A stretch of 64,000 nucleotides of DNA. Origin: Saccharomonospora glauca K62. GTDB taxonomy: Bacteria > Actinomycetota > Actinomycetes > Mycobacteriales > Pseudonocardiaceae. Position numbers and translations under genes: made by a program. Positions 27,224 through 37,051 of this stretch are shown here, piece after piece. Under the pieces are notes generated by a model, which did not search any database, had not been told where the DNA came from, and saw nothing but the letters and a program-made list of their open reading frames with translations. The DNA lies in assembly GCF_000243395.2 (NCBI RefSeq), contig NZ_CM001484.1, forward strand, positions 1,289,568-1,353,567. Reading direction: 5' to 3'. How positions within the stretch are numbered: position 1 is the first letter of the stretch; each line of letters begins with the position of its first letter.

Positions 27224-27439
27224 ATGTCCGACCCGCCGCCCGCGACCGACGAGGAGGAGACCACACAGCTTTGGCTTCCTCCGTGGCAGTGGCCGCTGAC
27301 CGATCCGGACGAGGAGAAGTTCGGCGATGCTCTCGCCGAGGCTCGGCACGTGCTCCGAGATCCCACCGAGCCGGATCTGCCGATCCTCGAGGCAGTGCTC
27401 GACGAGCTGTACCGGCTCCGTGATCGGGATTCCGGCTAG
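27224..27439 (+). CDS. Small acidic hypothetical protein
   Basis: A 71-residue acidic protein whose ATG directly follows the previous stop. It is Trp/Pro-rich in the middle (LWLPPWQWPLTDPD) with a predicted helix at the end (LPILEAVLDELYRLRD). GAGGAG-like codons lie downstream of the start rather than upstream, so translation probably depends on coupling. No family recognised. Confidence 0.4.
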   Translation: MSDPPPATDEEETTQLWLPPWQWPLTDPDEEKFGDALAEARHVLRDPTEPDLPILEAVLDELYRLRDRDSG

Positions 27440-27532
27440 CAGGCGGGGCGTCGTTCCACCGACGTGCGTCACGGCCGAACGTCGACGGCGGCCCGCCCCC
27501 GCGGGAACGGACCGCCGTCGAACACGTGGAGC

Positions 27533-29137
27533 TCAGTGCGAGGTCGCCTTCTCGGCGCCCGCGCCGGTGAGGGCCCGCACCTCCATCTCCTTGTGCTTGT
27601 CCTCCAGGTGCTCCTTCGACAGGATCGTGCCGAGCCAGCCGAGGAAGAAGGACACCGGGATCGACACCAGGCCGGGGTTCTGCAGCGGGAACCAGTGGAA
27701 GTCGACGCCGCTGATCATGGAGCTCTCGGTGCCCGACACCGCGGGCGAGAACACGATCAGCACCAGCGTCACCGCGAGTCCGCCGTAGATCGACCACAGC
27801 GCGCCCGAGGTGTTGAACCGCTTCCAGAACAGCGAGTACAGGATGGTCGGCAGGTTCGCCGACGCGGCGACGGCGAACGCGAGCGACACCAAAAACGCCA
27901 CGTTCTGATCCTTGGCGAGGATGCCGCCGAGAATCGCCACGGCGCCGATCACGCAGGCCGTGATACGCGCGACCTTCACCTCGGAGGTCTTGCTGTCCGT
28001 CTTGCCGTGTTTGATGACGTTGGCGTACACGTCGTGGGCGAACGAGGCCGACGCGGTGATGGTCAGACCGGCGACCACGGCGAGGATCGTGGCGAACGCC
28101 ACCGCCGCGATGAAGCCCAGGAGCAGCGGGCCACCCAGGGCCTCGGCCAGCAGCGGTGCCGCCGAGTTCTCGCCTCCGGGCGCGTTCTTGATCGTGTCGG
28201 ACCCGACGATGGCGGCGGCGCCGTAGCCCAGCACCAGCGTGAACAGGTAGAACAGGCCGATCAGGGCAATGGCCCAGACCACCGACTTCCGAGCGTCTTT
28301 GGCCGTGGGCACGGTGTAGAAGCGCATGAGGACGTGTGGCAGGCCGGCCGTCCCCAGCACTAGGGCGATACCCAGTGACAGGAAGTCCAACTTGGACATG
28401 TCGCTGACCCCGTACTTCGCTCCCGGATTCAGCACGACCTCGCCGTCGGGGGAGCTTTCGGCGGCCGACCCCAACAGCTCGGAGAGGTTGAGGCCGTAGC
28501 GGCCGAGCACCCACAACGTCATGGCGAAGGTACCCGCGATGAGCAGGGCGGCCTTGATGATCTGGACCCAGGTGGTGCCCTTCATGCCACCGACGAGCAC
28601 GTACACGATCATGACGACGCCGACGACGGCGATGACCACGGACTGTCCGACGTCGCCCTCGACGCCCAACAGCAGCGACACGAGCGCGCCCGCGCCCGCC
28701 ATCTGGGCCAGCAGGTAGAAGAACGAGACCGCCATCGTGGAGGTCGCCGCCGCGGCGCGCACCGGCTTCTGGCGCATGCGGAACGCGAGGACGTCTCCCA
28801 TCGTGAACTTGCCGGTGTTGCGCAGCAGCTCGGCGACGAGGAGCAGCGCCACCAGCCAGGCCACCAGGAAGCCGATCGAGTAGAGGAACCCGTCGTAGCC
28901 GTACACCGCGATGGCGCCCGCGATGCCGAGGAACGACGCCGCCGACAGGTAGTCGCCCGCGATGGCGGTGCCGTTCTGCGGGCCGGTGAAGGCGCGACCC
29001 GCGGCGTAGTAGTCGGAGGCCGTCTTGGTGTTGCGCGACGCGCGGAAGACCACCACCAGGGTGACCAGGACGAACAGGGCGAAGATGCTGATGTTGAGGG
29101 TCGGGTTGTTGCCCTCGATGCTCTGGGCGAGCGTCAT
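27533..29137 (-). CDS. Sodium/solute symporter, ActP (acetate permease) type
   Basis: A 534-residue polytopic membrane protein of the solute:sodium symporter family with about 13 transmembrane helices. Sequence near residues 35-60 (TASDYYAAGRAFTGPQNG, AIAGDYLSAASFLG) is the ActP/MctP signature for monocarboxylate uptake, and GTAGLPHVLMRFYTV occurs near residue 260. GGGGAGG precedes the ATG. Its start overlaps the DUF485 stop by 4 bp, the usual yjcH-actP order. Acetate, pyruvate or another short acid is the likely substrate. It is last in a minus-strand run that begins with the LytS-type kinase. Confidence 0.9.
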   Translation of the reverse strand: MTLAQSIEGNNPTLNISIFALFVLVTLVVVFRASRNTKTASDYYAAGRAFTGPQNGTAIAGDYLSAASFLGIAGAIAVYGYDGFLYSIGFLVAWLVALLLVAELLRNTGKFTMGDVLAFRMRQKPVRAAAATSTMAVSFFYLLAQMAGAGALVSLLLGVEGDVGQSVVIAVVGVVMIVYVLVGGMKGTTWVQIIKAALLIAGTFAMTLWVLGRYGLNLSELLGSAAESSPDGEVVLNPGAKYGVSDMSKLDFLSLGIALVLGTAGLPHVLMRFYTVPTAKDARKSVVWAIALIGLFYLFTLVLGYGAAAIVGSDTIKNAPGGENSAAPLLAEALGGPLLLGFIAAVAFATILAVVAGLTITASASFAHDVYANVIKHGKTDSKTSEVKVARITACVIGAVAILGGILAKDQNVAFLVSLAFAVAASANLPTILYSLFWKRFNTSGALWSIYGGLAVTLVLIVFSPAVSGTESSMISGVDFHWFPLQNPGLVSIPVSFFLGWLGTILSKEHLEDKHKEMEVRALTGAGAEKATSH

Positions 29138-29478
29138 GACGCCTCCCCTTCCATGTCCTGCCTGATCCGGTCGGCGATCGGGTCGAGCTTGCGGTTGGCG
29201 TAGCGCACGTACAGGCCCGTGATGACGAACGTCGAGACGAACTGCAGCAGGCCGAGGACCAGCCCGACGTTGATGTTGCCGACGAGCTTGATCGACATGA
29301 AGTCGTGTGCGTAGTCCGCGAGCACGACGTACAGCAGGTACCAGACAAGGAACAGCGCGGTCATGGGGAAGACGAACCGCCGCAGCCGCCTGCGCAGCCG
29401 CTGGAAGTCCTCGCTCGCGTGGACCTCCGCCCAGGTCGCCGACCCCGGTGGGCGGGTAGGTGGCTCGGTGGCACTCAC
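29134..29478 (-). CDS. DUF485 membrane protein, symporter partner
   Basis: A 114-residue protein with two transmembrane helices (residues ~40-62 and ~75-97), conserved HASEDFQRLRRRLRRFVFP before the first, and NRKLDPIADRIRQDMEG after the second. This is the DUF485 (YjcH) family that partners ActP-type symporters. The GTG at 29478 has GAGGAGG 6 nt upstream; a GTG at 29502 lacks this. Confidence 0.88.
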   Translation of the reverse strand: MSATEPPTRPPGSATWAEVHASEDFQRLRRRLRRFVFPMTALFLVWYLLYVVLADYAHDFMSIKLVGNINVGLVLGLLQFVSTFVITGLYVRYANRKLDPIADRIRQDMEGEAS

Positions 29479-29555
29479 TCCTGACCTCCTCGTCAGTGAC
29501 ACGTAGGTGTGCGTGGTGCGTCACAGTAAGGAGGGGGACGGACGGGACGTAATCG

Positions 29556-31331
29556 TCAGCGGACCAAGCGGCGTGTGATGCGACGAACGGCCGACGAGCG
29601 GCGTGCCGTCCACGACGAGTGGCCCAGATCACGTGCCGGGGCCGCGCGGTCGACGAACGGGAACCGGCGGTGCTCGTGGAGGTGGAGCCGGAGCATCGCG
29701 GCGCCCGACCACGACGGTGGCCTGCCGAGCAGGGAGACCACGATCATCGTGGCGAACGCCAGGGGGACGGACCACGGTGCCGGCTGGACGAGCAGGATGG
29801 TCACCCAGTCGGGTACCGGTGGATCGGTGATGCCGAGCACGAAGCCCCCGCAGGAGGCGAGCAGGCCGGTGGTCACGCCCGCCACGGCGCCCGTCGCGGT
29901 CAGGCGGGACCACCAGATGCCCAGGACGAGCAGGGGACAGAACGTGGAGGCCGCGACGGTGAACCCCCACGTGACCAGGGTGCTCGCGTCGAAGGACACG
30001 GCGGGCAACGCCAACAGCACCATGACGATCGCGGCTCCCACCACGGCGACCCGGAGCTGCCGCAGGCCGCCGGGGACGAGGTCGTGGGAGATGGCGCCGG
30101 CGACCACCAGCAGCAGGCCGAGGGAGGTGGCGAGGAACGCGGCGAAGGCGCCCGCCGTGAGCAACCCGGTGAACAACCCGCCCATCGGGCCCGCGTCCAC
30201 CTGCGCGGGCAGCGCCACCACGGCGCTGTCGGTGGCGCCCGACAGGTACAGGTGCGGCACCAGGACGCGGCCGAGCATCCCGTAGATGCCGGGGAAGACG
30301 TAGAAGACGCCGAGCAACGCCACGGTGAGCGCGGCCGTACGCCTCGCGGCGCGCCCGTCGGGGCTGGTGTGGAACCGCATGATGACGTGTGGCAGGCCCA
30401 TCGTGCCGAACATGGTCGCCACGAGCACGGCCCACGTCGCCAGCAGCGGGTGACCCGTGTCGCCGAGTTCGAGTAGGGGCCGCTCCCAGCCGGGGGCGCC
30501 CGGCGCCGCCTCACCGTCGGGCACGGGCGCGGCGCTGCCCTCCTCGAACACCACCGTGGTCCCGGCGGGCACGTGCCACTCGCCGGGTGGGATCGGGGTC
30601 ACCTCGCCGTCGTGATCGACCACTCGCACGCCCTCGGGGACCTCCAGCGTGGCGGCGACGCGGAAGGACACCGGCGTGCGGGTCTCGAAGTGCGTGAACT
30701 CGACCGGGTGCAACGCCTCCCGCCGCACGTCGGGGCCCACCTGCGCCAGCAGCCACAGGGCGGGAACGACGAACAGCACCAGCTTGAGCACGAACTGGAA
30801 CGCCTGGACGTAGGTGGCGGCCCGCATGCCGCCGAGGGCGAGGGTGACACTCACCGCCACCCCGGACAGCAGCACGCCCACCCAGTACGGCGAGCCGCTC
30901 ACGACGCTGAGCACGAGTCCGGCCGTGCGGAACTGCGGCACCAGGTACAGCACCCCGATCACCAACACCACCACGGCCGCGAGCCTGCGCAGGGTGGGGG
31001 AGCCGAGGCGGGCCTCGGCGAAGTCGGGCACGGTGAGAGCGCCGGAGCGGCGCATGGGGGCGGCGACGAGGGTGAGCATGGCGATGTAGCCCGCGGTGAA
31101 GCCGACCGGGTACCACAGCGCTCCCACCCCGTCGCGCACCATGAGCCCGGCCACCCCGAGGAACGACGCCGCCGAGAGGTACTCCCCGGACACCGCGGCG
31201 GAGTTCAGCAGCGGGGACACGCGCCGCGAGGCCACGAGGAAGTCCGACGTCGTGCGCATGGCGGCGACCCCGCGCAGCCCGATGACGAGGGTGACGAGCA
31301 CGACGGGAGCCACGGCGAGCGCGACGATCAT
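29556..31331 (-). CDS. Second sodium/solute symporter with periplasmic insert
   Basis: A 591-residue paralogue of the ActP-type symporter. It has the same TTSDFLVASRRVSPLLNSAA and VSGEYLSAASFLGVAGLM elements and GTMGLPHVIMRFHTSPDG. Unlike the first copy it carries an extra hydrophilic stretch of ~80 residues (around residues 215-300) between helices, likely on the outer face and Pro/Glu/Val-rich. The C-terminal ~50 residues are basic. The ATG at 31331 overlaps the upstream partner gene by 4 bp. Confidence 0.85.
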   Translation of the reverse strand: MIVALAVAPVVLVTLVIGLRGVAAMRTTSDFLVASRRVSPLLNSAAVSGEYLSAASFLGVAGLMVRDGVGALWYPVGFTAGYIAMLTLVAAPMRRSGALTVPDFAEARLGSPTLRRLAAVVVLVIGVLYLVPQFRTAGLVLSVVSGSPYWVGVLLSGVAVSVTLALGGMRAATYVQAFQFVLKLVLFVVPALWLLAQVGPDVRREALHPVEFTHFETRTPVSFRVAATLEVPEGVRVVDHDGEVTPIPPGEWHVPAGTTVVFEEGSAAPVPDGEAAPGAPGWERPLLELGDTGHPLLATWAVLVATMFGTMGLPHVIMRFHTSPDGRAARRTAALTVALLGVFYVFPGIYGMLGRVLVPHLYLSGATDSAVVALPAQVDAGPMGGLFTGLLTAGAFAAFLATSLGLLLVVAGAISHDLVPGGLRQLRVAVVGAAIVMVLLALPAVSFDASTLVTWGFTVAASTFCPLLVLGIWWSRLTATGAVAGVTTGLLASCGGFVLGITDPPVPDWVTILLVQPAPWSVPLAFATMIVVSLLGRPPSWSGAAMLRLHLHEHRRFPFVDRAAPARDLGHSSWTARRSSAVRRITRRLVR

Positions 31332-31708
31332 CGTCCGGCCTCGCCGTCGTAGGCCTCCTCGACGGTCCGCTCCTCCCGTTCCGCTCCCCGGAGTTGCCAG
31401 AAGGCCAGCAAAGCCATCGCGGGGAACGGCAGGACCATCACCGAAAGCCACGAGACCGGGACGTCGAACAAGCGCAGCTCACCCAGCTCCGGCAGGAGGG
31501 CGAGCAGGAGCGGCAGGCCGAACACCAGGACGAACGCCGTCGTCAGCGCCACCACGGCGCGCCGCCGCTGTCGTCGGTAGAGGGCCACCGCGAAGGGGGC
31601 CTCGACCGGGTCCAGTGTGGTCGGTCGCCACGGGCCTCGGTAGCGGCGACGGGCGTGGGCGAGTCGGGTCTGGGGGCTCGTCACCGCCACTCTGCGTTGG
31701 ACGGTCAT
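31328..31708 (-). CDS. Small membrane partner of the second symporter
   Basis: A 126-residue protein with a basic N-terminus and two transmembrane helices (residues ~52-72 and ~82-105). It takes the DUF485 position relative to the second symporter and overlaps it by 4 bp, but its sequence is divergent. Its ATG start overlaps the end of the LytTR gene by 4 bp. Role as a symporter subunit is inferred from context. Confidence 0.7.
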   Translation of the reverse strand: MTVQRRVAVTSPQTRLAHARRRYRGPWRPTTLDPVEAPFAVALYRRQRRRAVVALTTAFVLVFGLPLLLALLPELGELRLFDVPVSWLSVMVLPFPAMALLAFWQLRGAEREERTVEEAYDGEAGR

Positions 31709-32490
31709 GGGGCCGCGTCCGAACGCAGCTCACCACGCTGCGCGGCCCTCAAGAGGCGCTCCCTGAGAGCACGGGCGTGCCTGCGGCTCACCGGGACGTC
31801 GCCGATGTCGGTGTGGGCGAGCAGCCCGCCCACCGAGTCGCTGCGCAGCTCGCGCACCGCGGACAGCGCCACGAGGAAGCCGCGGTGCGTGCGCACGAAC
31901 CCGGCCGAGGCCCAGTACTCCTCCAGCCGGGAGATCGGCATCCGTACCAGGTGGACCCCCGAGCGCGTGTGCAGTCGCACGTAGTCGCCGTGGGCCTCCA
32001 CGAAGCGCACGTCCTGCCTGCTGACGTACCGGGTGCGGCCACCCGACTCCACGGGCAGCGCCGCCAGCGCGTCGGGAGCCGGTTGCGGCGATTGCTGCGC
32101 GGAGGTCGAGACCAGTCTGCTCACCCTGGCGAGGGCGTCCGCCAGCCGTTCGGGCCGGACGGGCTTGAGCAGGTAGTCGACGGCGCCGATGCCGAAGGCC
32201 GCCACGGCGTGCTCGTCGTAGGCGGTGACGAACACGATGGCCGGGGGTTTCGCGAGCTTGGTCAGCAGTGAGGCGAGTTCGAGCCCGTCGAGGCCGGGCA
32301 TCGCGATGTCGAGGAACACCGCGTCGAACTCCTCCGACTGCAGTTGCTTGAGCGCGGTGACGGTGTCGCCCGCGGCGGTGACCTCGGCCACCTCCGGGGC
32401 GTCCCGCAACATCTCGCACAGGTCGTCCAGCGCCGCGGGCACGTCGTCGACCGCCAGCACCCGCAGGGCCGGGTGGGTTTCTTCGGTCAC
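31705..32490 (-). CDS. LytTR-family response regulator
   Basis: A 261-residue DNA-binding regulator. The receiver domain has the acidic pair in VLAVDD and phosphoacceptor Asp61 in VFLDIAMPG, with Thr and Lys in VTAYDEHA and LLKPVRP. The LytTR DNA-binding domain spans ~residues 145-245 (VRFVEAHGDYVRLHTRSG, GFVRTHRGFLVAL). GGGAG precedes the GTG by 7 nt, overlapping the kinase stop (GTGA). It likely controls the adjacent symporter genes, as BtsR/YpdB-type systems do for pyruvate uptake in other bacteria. Confidence 0.9.
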   Translation of the reverse strand: MTEETHPALRVLAVDDVPAALDDLCEMLRDAPEVAEVTAAGDTVTALKQLQSEEFDAVFLDIAMPGLDGLELASLLTKLAKPPAIVFVTAYDEHAVAAFGIGAVDYLLKPVRPERLADALARVSRLVSTSAQQSPQPAPDALAALPVESGGRTRYVSRQDVRFVEAHGDYVRLHTRSGVHLVRMPISRLEEYWASAGFVRTHRGFLVALSAVRELRSDSVGGLLAHTDIGDVPVSRRHARALRERLLRAAQRGELRSDAAP

Positions 32491-33584
32491 GGCATCACTC
32501 CCGGTGAGAACCGAGGCACTCGCACGATCACCCGTGTGCCTTCCCCTTCCGCGGTCTCCACGACGAGGCCGAACCACGGCCCGTACACGTTACGCAGTCT
32601 TCGGTCGACGTTCGCCAGTCCCACGCTGCCGGACTCCCCCGTGCCGGAGAGCAGCCGCTCGGCCTTGCCGGGGTCCATCCCCGTCCCGTCGTCCTCCACG
32701 CTGATCACGCAGTCGTTGCCCTCCGCCTCCCCGAGCACGGTCACCGTGCCGCCTTCGGGCTTGCGCTCGATGCCGTGTCTCACCGCGTTCTCCACGAGTG
32801 GTTGGAGGACGAGGTAGGGGATCGACACGGGCAGGACCTCGGGCGCCACCCGCACCTGCACGCGCAGCCGTTCGCCGAGGACGGCGCGTTGCAGGGCCAG
32901 GTACGTCTCGATCGCGTGGAACTCGTCCGCGACGGTCGTGTACTCGCCGTGCTGGGCGAGGCTGTAGCGGATGTAGTCGGCGAAGTCGAGCATCAGCTCG
33001 CGCGAGCGGTCGGGGTCCGGGCGCACCAACCCGGCGATGACCGTGAGGGCGTTGTAGACGAAATGGGGCGAGATCTCCGCGCGCAGCGCGCGGAGCTCGG
33101 CCGCCGCGGCCTCCTCGGCCGACGCCTCCAGGCGGCCCCGTTCGAGCGCGGCCTCCCCGAGACTCGCCACTTCGTTCAACGCGGCCATCCTCGTCGTGCC
33201 CGACACGACGAGGACTCCCGCCAGCTCGTCGTGCACGATCAGCGGCAGCGCCACCACTTCCGCGCGCCTGCACCGGCTCTCCGTGTGGAGGACCTCCTCC
33301 ACCATCGCGGAGGTGTCAACGTCGGACGGCATCGAGCCCACGACCACGAGGTGACCGGACAGGTCGGCCAGCCCCACGGCGTCGGCGGCGAGCAGGCGGC
33401 GGATGCCGCGTGCGGCCGCGCGGACTCGCGGTCCGGAGAGCCCGTCCGCGAGGTCCTCCGTGATGTGCCTCGCCGTTTCGAGGGTGGGGCCGGGGTCGCG
33501 CAGTCCGCGCATCCGCCACGGCCATCGGCTTCGGGACGGAGTCCGGGCCGCCACGGACGCCGCCCGCCCTCCGGGTGTCGACAT
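32487..33584 (-). CDS. LytS-type sensor histidine kinase
   Basis: A 365-residue kinase. Residues ~35-160 form a GAF-like sensory domain. The phosphoacceptor is the His in EISPHFVYNALTVIAGLV near residue 194, and the ATP-binding domain has VENAVRHG and VEDDGTGM motifs. It lacks transmembrane helices, unlike classical LytS/BtsS, so the signal is probably cytosolic. A start at 33512 is possible. It pairs with the LytTR regulator by a 4-bp overlap. Confidence 0.88.
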   Translation of the reverse strand: MSTPGGRAASVAARTPSRSRWPWRMRGLRDPGPTLETARHITEDLADGLSGPRVRAAARGIRRLLAADAVGLADLSGHLVVVGSMPSDVDTSAMVEEVLHTESRCRRAEVVALPLIVHDELAGVLVVSGTTRMAALNEVASLGEAALERGRLEASAEEAAAAELRALRAEISPHFVYNALTVIAGLVRPDPDRSRELMLDFADYIRYSLAQHGEYTTVADEFHAIETYLALQRAVLGERLRVQVRVAPEVLPVSIPYLVLQPLVENAVRHGIERKPEGGTVTVLGEAEGNDCVISVEDDGTGMDPGKAERLLSGTGESGSVGLANVDRRLRNVYGPWFGLVVETAEGEGTRVIVRVPRFSPGVMP

Positions 33585-34044
33585 GGGCCTCCCAGCTACG
33601 TCGGTGGTACGGGGAATCTAACGGCGTCGGTGCGTGGCCGAAAGAGGTGAGGGCGCGCGGCGGCGCGTGTCGGAGAGCGGTGTCGGTCCCGGAGCGGACA
33701 CGGGAGCGCGCCGGTGAGGACGTGGTGACGCCGTGTGACGGTGATGGTGGGCGGTTCGTGTGTCGCCCGCCGTCCGACGTGGCGGTCGAGCGTGACGTTC
33801 GTCGCGTCGGACGCCCTCGCCGGGCCGAGGAGGCGCGCCCGGTTCTCGCCCCGCAGCAGCGATTCTTTGTGCCGGTCAACGCCGTGGTCGCCGCTTCGGC
33901 TCGTGGCCGTCCGGCGAGGCGAGGTGGCAGCGCGAGGTCGTTTCGTGCCGTTTTCGAGAGGTCCTGATCGTGAGTTTCGATAAGTAAAGTGACCGTCAAT
34001 ATGCCCGGCTGTCCATCCGACCAGGAGGGGTTGACGATACCCGC
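33585..34044. other. Divergent intergenic region, no gene seen
   Basis: About 460 bp between the kinase operon and nhaA. It must hold both promoters, but I see no strong -35/-10 pair and no clear repeat or riboswitch. Open frames here are Arg-rich and lack ribosome binding sites. Confidence 0.4.
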
Positions 34045-35358
34045 ATGAGCACCCCGCCCCCCGCGAAAACCAAGTTGTTCAGCCGCTCGACCTGGAGCGA
34101 GTGGAAACGCGTGGCCGACATCCTGCGGCAGGAGACCGTCGGTGGGGTCCTGCTGCTGATCGGTGCGGTCGTGGCGTTGGTCTGGGCGAACTCGCCGTGG
34201 TCCGACACCTACACCGCCGTCAGCGAGTTCACCTTCGGTCCGCAGTCCTTGCACCTGGACCTGTCGGTGGCGCACTGGGCGGCCGACGGGCTGCTCGCCA
34301 TCTTCTTCTTCGTGGTGGGCGTGGAGCTCAAACGGGAGTTCGTCGTCGGTGAACTGCGGGACCCGCGTAAGGCGGCCATCCCGATCGTGGCGGCGTTCGG
34401 CGGCGTGCTGATGCCCGCGGTCATCTACACCGTGGTGAACCTGGGGGATTCGAGCGCCCTGCACGGGTGGGCCATCCCCACCGCCACGGACATCGCCTTC
34501 GCGGTCGCGGTCCTCGCGGTGATCGGGCGTTTCCTGCCCGCGGCACTGCGGATGTTCCTGCTGACCCTGGCCGTGGTCGACGACCTCATCGCCATCTGCA
34601 TCATCGCGATCTTCTACACCGAGGAGCTGGCGGTGGTGCCGCTGCTGCTGGCGCTCGTCCCCCTGGGAGTGTTCACGCTGCTGGTGCAGCGCCGGGTGCG
34701 GTCATGGTGGCTGCTCCTCCCGCTCGCCGTGGTGACTTGGGCCCTCGTCCACGCCTCGGGCATCCACGCGACGGTGGCGGGCGTGCTGCTCGGATTCGCG
34801 GTGCCCGCGCTCAAGCGGGAGGGCGAGGCCGTGTCGATGGCCGAGCACTTCGAACACCGGTGGCGGCCCGTGTCGGCCGGGATCGCGGTGCCGATCTTCG
34901 CGTTGTTCGCCGCGGGCGTGACCTTCGGCGGGCTCGACGGCCTGGTCTCGGCGCTGAGCGAGCCCGTGGCGCTCGGCATCATGGCCGGGCTGCTGCTCGG
35001 CAAGGCCATCGGCATCTTCGGCACCACGTTCCTCATGAGCCGCTTCACCAAGGCCGAGCTGGACGGCGACGTGGCGTGGGTGGACGTGCTCGGCATCGCC
35101 GTCCTCGCCGGCATCGGGTTCACCGTGTCGCTGCTCGTGGGGGAGCTGTCGTTCCCCGCGGGCGACGAACGCGGCGAGATCGTCAAGATCGCCGTGCTGT
35201 GCGGGTCGCTGCTGTCCGCGCTCGTCGCGAGCGTGGTACTACGACTGCGTAACCGGCACTACCGCAAGATCCACGAGAAGGAGACGCGAGACGCCGACCA
35301 AGACGGGGTACCCGACATCTACCAGGGGCCTCGTCCCGGCGAGGACCCACTCGGCTGA
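34045..35358 (+). CDS. nhaA: Na+/H+ antiporter NhaA
   Basis: A 437-residue inner-membrane antiporter exporting Na+ in exchange for H+. It shows the NhaA order of ~12 helices, with the hallmarks [18 protein letters not shown] near residue 148 and [18 protein letters not shown] near residue 172; the two Asp are the ion-binding pair. The C-terminal tail is hydrophilic and acidic. AGGAGGGG is ~14 nt before the ATG, a long spacing. It may protect against salt or alkaline stress together with symporters driven by Na+. Confidence 0.93.
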   Translation: MSTPPPAKTKLFSRSTWSEWKRVADILRQETVGGVLLLIGAVVALVWANSPWSDTYTAVSEFTFGPQSLHLDLSVAHWAADGLLAIFFFVVGVELKREFVVGELRDPRKAAIPIVAAFGGVLMPAVIYTVVNLGDSSALHGWAIPTATDIAFAVAVLAVIGRFLPAALRMFLLTLAVVDDLIAICIIAIFYTEELAVVPLLLALVPLGVFTLLVQRRVRSWWLLLPLAVVTWALVHASGIHATVAGVLLGFAVPALKREGEAVSMAEHFEHRWRPVSAGIAVPIFALFAAGVTFGGLDGLVSALSEPVALGIMAGLLLGKAIGIFGTTFLMSRFTKAELDGDVAWVDVLGIAVLAGIGFTVSLLVGELSFPAGDERGEIVKIAVLCGSLLSALVASVVLRLRNRHYRKIHEKETRDADQDGVPDIYQGPRPGEDPLG

Positions 35359-35419
35359 TCCGTCCGGCCGCGCTCACCCCGGTGTGGACCCGCGCCACGG
35401 GTGGGTGTGGTCGGTGGCC

Positions 35420-35425
35420 TAGACT
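35420..35425 (+). promoter_or_regulatory. -10 box upstream of tig
   Basis: TAGACT gives a leader of about 75 nt before the tig start. Confidence 0.35.
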
Positions 35426-35506
35426 CGGACTTCCGGTCCCTGCGTGGCCTGCGGTCGCTGGACCGGTTACCGACTACCGATCAAAAGTCCCGGCGAGGAG
35501 ATAACG

Positions 35507-36943
35507 TTGAAGAGCACCGTCGAGCAGCTGAGCCCGACGCGCGTGAAGATCAATGTCGAGGTGCCGTTCGACGAGCTCAAACCGAACTTCGACCGCGCCT
35601 ACCGCAAGATCGCTCAGCAGGTTCGGGTTCCAGGTTTTCGTCCCGGCAAGGCCCCGGCTCGGGTACTCGAGAGCCGCATCGGCCGTGCCCCGGTGCTCGA
35701 AGAGGTCGTCAACGAGGCCATCCCCGCGAAGTACCTCGAAGCCGTGCGCAACGGCGAGGTCCGTACGCTGGGCCAGCCCGAGTTCGAGGTGACCAAGCTT
35801 GAGGACCGCGAGGTGCTGGAGTTCAGCGCCGAGGTGGACGTCCGTCCTGAGATCACCCTTCCCGACCTCGACGACATCACGGTCAGCGTGGACGACGTGG
35901 AGCTCGACGACGCGGAGGTCGACGAGCAGCTTGAACAGCTGCGCGCCCGGTTCGGCACGTTGACCGGTGTCAACCGGCCCGCGGAGAACGGCGACTTCGT
36001 CTCGATCGACCTGTCGGCCACCGTCGACGGCGAGGAGGTGCCCGACGCCGCCACCACCGGTCTGTCCTACGAGATCGGTTCCGGGCAGCTGGTCGAGGGC
36101 ATCGACGAGGCCATCATCGGCGCCAACGCGGGCGAGACCAAGACCTTCACCACCAAGCTGGTGGCGGGCGAGCACGCGGGCAAGGACGCCGAGGTCACCG
36201 TCAAGGTGAACTCGATCAAGCAGCGCGAGCTGCCCGAGGCCGACGACGAGTTCGCCCAGCTCGCCAGCGAGTTCGACACGCTCGACGAACTGAAGGCCGA
36301 CCTGCGCGAACGTCTGATGCGGATGAAGCGCGTGCAGCAGGGCGTGCAGGCGAGGGACAAGGTGCTCGACGAGCTGCTGGAGCGCGTCGAAGTGCCGCTG
36401 CCCGAGAAGGTCCTCGAGGCCGAGATCGCCAACCGCAAGCACGACGCCATCCACCCGTTCGACCACGACGAGGAGGCGTTCAAGCGCTCGCTGGAGGAGC
36501 AGGGCGGCAACCCCGAGGAGTGGGAGAACGAGGTTCGCGCCGAGGCCGAGAAGGCGGTGCGTACCCAGCTGCTGCTCGACGCCCTCGCCGACGAGCACGA
36601 CCTCTCGGTGAGCGACTCCGAACTCACCGAGCGCATCATCTACCAGGCCCAGCGCTTCGGGATGAACCCGGACGAGTACGTGCGGAGGGCTCAGGAGGCC
36701 GGTCAGCTCGGCGCGATCTACGCGGACGTGCGGCGCGGCAAGGCGCTCGCCACCGTGGTGCGCCAGGTTAAGGTCACCGACTCCTCCGGCGAGACCCTCG
36801 ACCTGAGCGAGCTGTTCGGTACCGAGGAGGACGACCGGGCTGCGGACTCGGCGCAGGGCGACGAGACTGCCAATGGGGAAGGGTCGACTGAGGACGGTGC
36901 GGACAAGGCCTCCGACGAGGCGGCCTCCACGCCTGAGCGGTGA
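35507..36943 (+). CDS. tig: Trigger factor, ribosome-associated chaperone
   Basis: A 478-residue chaperone and peptidyl-prolyl isomerase at the ribosome exit tunnel. The ribosome-binding loop is VPGFRPGKAP near residue 40. The FKBP-type domain follows near residues 155-240 (NGDFVSIDLSATVDGEEV). The C-terminal helical arms extend to ~430 and end in an acidic disordered tail. The TTG start has GAGGAG 6 nt upstream; earlier in-frame starts lie before this. It opens the tig-clpP1-clpP2-clpX block. Confidence 0.95.
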   Translation: MKSTVEQLSPTRVKINVEVPFDELKPNFDRAYRKIAQQVRVPGFRPGKAPARVLESRIGRAPVLEEVVNEAIPAKYLEAVRNGEVRTLGQPEFEVTKLEDREVLEFSAEVDVRPEITLPDLDDITVSVDDVELDDAEVDEQLEQLRARFGTLTGVNRPAENGDFVSIDLSATVDGEEVPDAATTGLSYEIGSGQLVEGIDEAIIGANAGETKTFTTKLVAGEHAGKDAEVTVKVNSIKQRELPEADDEFAQLASEFDTLDELKADLRERLMRMKRVQQGVQARDKVLDELLERVEVPLPEKVLEAEIANRKHDAIHPFDHDEEAFKRSLEEQGGNPEEWENEVRAEAEKAVRTQLLLDALADEHDLSVSDSELTERIIYQAQRFGMNPDEYVRRAQEAGQLGAIYADVRRGKALATVVRQVKVTDSSGETLDLSELFGTEEDDRAADSAQGDETANGEGSTEDGADKASDEAASTPER

Positions 36944-36962
36944 CCTTTTCTCATGCTCTGAG

Positions 36963-37004
36963 CGAACTCGGGCGGTGTCAGGACTCCTGCGCCGCCCGAG
37001 TTCG
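36963..37004 (+). terminator. Terminator of tig
   Basis: Arms 36963-36975 and 36992-37004 form a perfect 13-bp stem followed by T-rich TTAGGGT, which is also the clpP1 -10 region. Confidence 0.8.
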
Positions 37005-37005
37005 T

Positions 37006-37011
37006 TAGGGT
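37006..37011 (+). promoter_or_regulatory. -10 box upstream of clpP1
   Basis: TAGGGT directly after the tig terminator gives a leader of ~35 nt. Confidence 0.35.
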
Positions 37012-37051
37012 CGGTGTCAAGATCTTCGAACTCCCGTAAAGGCAGGCAGAC

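Noticed and set aside
33575-33983. Arg-rich open frames upstream of nhaA
   Set aside because: No ribosome binding site, no domain, low complexity.
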